Assembly (NCBI GenBank): GCA_028687425.1
Contig: JAQUAD010000028.1
Location: 1-36,589, forward strand
DNA length: 36,589 nucleotides
Origin: Sideroxydans sp.
Lineage (GTDB): Bacteria > Pseudomonadota > Gammaproteobacteria > Burkholderiales > Gallionellaceae
Direction of reading: 5' to 3'
How positions within the stretch are numbered: position 1 is the first letter of the stretch; each line of letters begins with the position of its first letter. The notes under the pieces are model-generated. The model did no database searches. It had not been told where the DNA came from and worked only from the letters and a program-made list of their open reading frames with translations. Both the position numbers and the translations under genes were made by a program. Shown one piece after another: positions 34,835 through 36,589 of the stretch.

Positions 34835-35991
34835 ACACCGCACTGAACGCCCCGCGCCGCGCCATGGCCGAATACGACACCGTGCTGACCTGGCTCATCA
34901 CCGCCTTGCTCGCTATCGGTCTGGTGATGGTGTACTCCGCTTCCATCGCCACTGCCGAGGCGGGGCGTTATACCGGCCATCAGGCGACCTACTATCTGGT
35001 GCGTCACGGCATGTTCATGACGGTCGGTCTGGTGGCTGCGGTGATCGCCTTCCAGGTGCCGACGCAGACCTGGCAGAAATATGCGCCGATGCTGTTCGTG
35101 ATCGGCGTGGTGTTGCTGATGCTGGTGCTGGTGCCGGGCATAGGCAAGTCGGTGAACGGCAGCCGCCGCTGGATATCGCTGGTCGTGTTCAACATGCAGC
35201 CTTCCGAACTGATGAAGCTGTTCGCCGTGCTGTACGCGGCCGACTACGCGGTGCGCAAGGCAGCCGTGCGTCACCGCTTCGTGCAGTCCTTCGTGCCGAT
35301 GTTCGTGGTGATGGCGCTGGTCGGTGCGTTGCTGTTGCTGGAGCCGGATATGGGCGCCTTCGTGGTGGTCTGTGCGATCGCGATGGGCATGCTGTGGCTG
35401 GGTGGCTTCAATCTCAAGATATTTGGCGCGCTGACTATCGCATTGCCGCTGGCGTTCGCTGCGCTGATCTTCTCCTCCGAATACCGCATGCAACGCGTGC
35501 TGGGTTTCCTCGACCCCTGGTCCGATCCCTACGGCAAGGGCTACCAGTTGAGCCATGCCCTGATCGCTTTCGGACGTGGCGAGTGGCTGGGTGTCGGCCT
35601 GGGCGGCAGCGTGGAGAAACTGTTCTACCTACCGGAAGCGCATACCGACTTTCTGCTGGCGGTGATCGCCGAAGAGCTGGGCCTGTTCGGTGTGACCGCC
35701 GTGCTGTTGCTGTTCGGCTGGCTGATCGTACGCGCCTTCGCCATCGGTCGTCAGGCTGCGATGTCCGACCGTCTGTATGCCGCACTGGTCGCACAGGGCA
35801 TCGCCGTGTGGCTGGGCGTGCAGGCGATGATCAACATCGGCGTGAATATGGGCGTGCTGCCGACCAAAGGCCTGACCCTGCCTTTCCTGAGCTTCGGCGG
35901 CAGCGGTGTGGTGGTGAACATGGTGGCGGTTGCGGTGTTGTTGCGTATCGATTATGAAAACCGCCGTGTTGCAAGGGGGCTGCCGATATGA
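34828..35991 (+). CDS. ftsW: Peptidoglycan glycosyltransferase FtsW
   Basis: The 387-residue SEDS-family membrane protein polymerises septal glycan from lipid II, in complex with FtsI. About ten membrane helices are present. [37 protein letters not shown] and the C-terminal [13 protein letters not shown] are SEDS hallmarks. The order mraY-murD-ftsW-murG supports FtsW over RodA. GGAGG precedes the ATG, which overlaps the murD end; the stop overlaps murG. Confidence 0.96.
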   Translation: MLNTALNAPRRAMAEYDTVLTWLITALLAIGLVMVYSASIATAEAGRYTGHQATYYLVRHGMFMTVGLVAAVIAFQVPTQTWQKYAPMLFVIGVVLLMLVLVPGIGKSVNGSRRWISLVVFNMQPSELMKLFAVLYAADYAVRKAAVRHRFVQSFVPMFVVMALVGALLLLEPDMGAFVVVCAIAMGMLWLGGFNLKIFGALTIALPLAFAALIFSSEYRMQRVLGFLDPWSDPYGKGYQLSHALIAFGRGEWLGVGLGGSVEKLFYLPEAHTDFLLAVIAEELGLFGVTAVLLLFGWLIVRAFAIGRQAAMSDRLYAALVAQGIAVWLGVQAMINIGVNMGVLPTKGLTLPFLSFGGSGVVVNMVAVAVLLRIDYENRRVARGLPI

Positions 35992-36589
35992 ACCGCACGC
36001 TTATGGTCATGGCTGGAGGTACCGGCGGGCACATCTACCCCGGGCTGGCAGTTGCGGATGCCTTGCATGCACAAGGCTGGAACATCGTCTGGCTGGGTGC
36101 GCCGCACAGTATGGAAGCCGAGCTGGTGCCGAAGCATGGCTACGACATGGCCTGGGTGAAGTTCTCCGGCGTGCGCGGCAAAGGAGCGATGCGCCTGCTG
36201 ACGTTGCCGTTCACGCTGCTGCGTGCGCTGGGGCAGAGCGCTGCTGCAATCCTGCGTCACCGTCCCGATGTGGTGCTGGGTATGGGCGGCTACATCACGA
36301 TGCCGGGCGGATTGATGGCCGCATTCCTGCGCCGTCCGCTGGTGGTGCATGAGCAGAACTCCATTGCAGGGATGAGCAACAAGATATTGGCCAAGCTCGC
36401 GACGAAAGTGCTGAGCGGCTTCCCCGATGTACTGAAAGGAACTGAGTGGGCCGGCAATCCGGTGCGTGCCGACATTGCGGCATTGCCCGAGCCGCAAGCG
36501 CGTTACGCGACACGCAGCGGCAAGTTGAACGTGTTGGTGGTGGGCGGCAGTCTGGGCGCGCAGGCATTGAATGAAGCGCTGCCCAAAGC
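35988..36589 (+). CDS. murG: UDP-GlcNAc:lipid I N-acetylglucosamine transferase, N-terminal part (cut by window edge)
   Basis: The first 200 codons are present and open to the window end. The enzyme adds GlcNAc to lipid I to make lipid II at the inner face of the membrane. The N-terminal glycine-rich loop [18 protein letters not shown] and the second loop near [14 protein letters not shown] are intact, followed by [12 protein letters not shown] and the start of the C-domain loop [13 protein letters not shown]. The ATG overlaps the ftsW stop by 4 nt. The remaining C-terminal UDP-GlcNAc-binding domain lies outside the window. Confidence 0.95.
   Translation, partial: MNRTLMVMAGGTGGHIYPGLAVADALHAQGWNIVWLGAPHSMEAELVPKHGYDMAWVKFSGVRGKGAMRLLTLPFTLLRALGQSAAAILRHRPDVVLGMGGYITMPGGLMAAFLRRPLVVHEQNSIAGMSNKILAKLATKVLSGFPDVLKGTEWAGNPVRADIAALPEPQARYATRSGKLNVLVVGGSLGAQALNEALPK

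Noticed and set aside
1-36589. CRISPR array, prophage genes, riboswitch
   Set aside because: No regularly spaced repeats, phage structural or integrase genes, or recognisable riboswitch cores were seen on either strand by eye. A covariance-model search would be needed to exclude rare small RNAs.

Overview
The window is a stretch of chromosome from a betaproteobacterium. The rpsU-yqeY-dnaG-rpoD order, tyrS divergent from an M23 peptidase gene, a KMSKS-type TyrS, and the unbroken mraZ-to-murG division and cell-wall cluster all fit this. The overall look suggests the Gallionellaceae/Nitrosomonadales, but that is inference without a database search. Most genes are housekeeping genes with GC-rich codon use. 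One gene of about 2 kb, just after the tRNA that follows rpoD, is visibly AT-rich and foreign-looking.

Layout. Positions 1-532 (minus) hold the start of a truncated M23 peptidase gene. Positions 679-6664 (plus) hold tyrS, then rpsU-yqeY-dnaG-rpoD with promoters before rpsU and rpoD, followed by a tRNA-Ile2(CAU) only 7 nt after rpoD. Positions 6755-8841 are a cassette: one AIPR-family protein with a PD-(D/E)XK-like N-terminal motif, bounded by two identical 37-nt copies of the tRNA/rpoD terminator. Positions 8853-13247 hold a LysR-type regulator divergent from a pirin-yceI-yceI-OYE-glutaredoxin group with a redox/stress flavour. Positions 13338-15488 (minus) hold a chemoreceptor of unusual topology.

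Positions 15683-24184 (minus) form one tightly packed run, read rpe-gph-trpL-trpE-trpG-trpD-(MASE3/GAF/HD-GYP)-relA. Between gph and trpE lies an unannotated 15-codon leader peptide, [15 protein letters not shown], with two Trp codons. Ten nucleotides of its coding sequence are perfectly complementary to the Shine-Dalgarno region of trpE, and no intrinsic terminator is visible. This suggests translational rather than transcriptional attenuation. trpC is absent from the place where it usually follows trpD. That place is taken by a predicted c-di-GMP phosphodiesterase gene and a relA whose product lacks the usual C-terminal ACT domain.

Positions 24300-25860 (plus) hold apaG and mltA. From 26128 to the right edge lies the dcw cluster mraZ-rsmH-ftsL-ftsI-murE-murF-mraY-murD-ftsW-murG (murG cut by the window end). 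It is driven by a clear sigma-70 promoter overlapped by TGGG repeats at exact 10-bp spacing, the MraZ operator. All nine gene junctions in this cluster overlap.

The two best candidates for something undescribed are the terminator-flanked AIPR cassette and the trpL/trpE anti-Shine-Dalgarno leader. No CRISPR array, insertion sequence, integrase or transposase was seen, and no gene-free stretch exceeds 300 bases.
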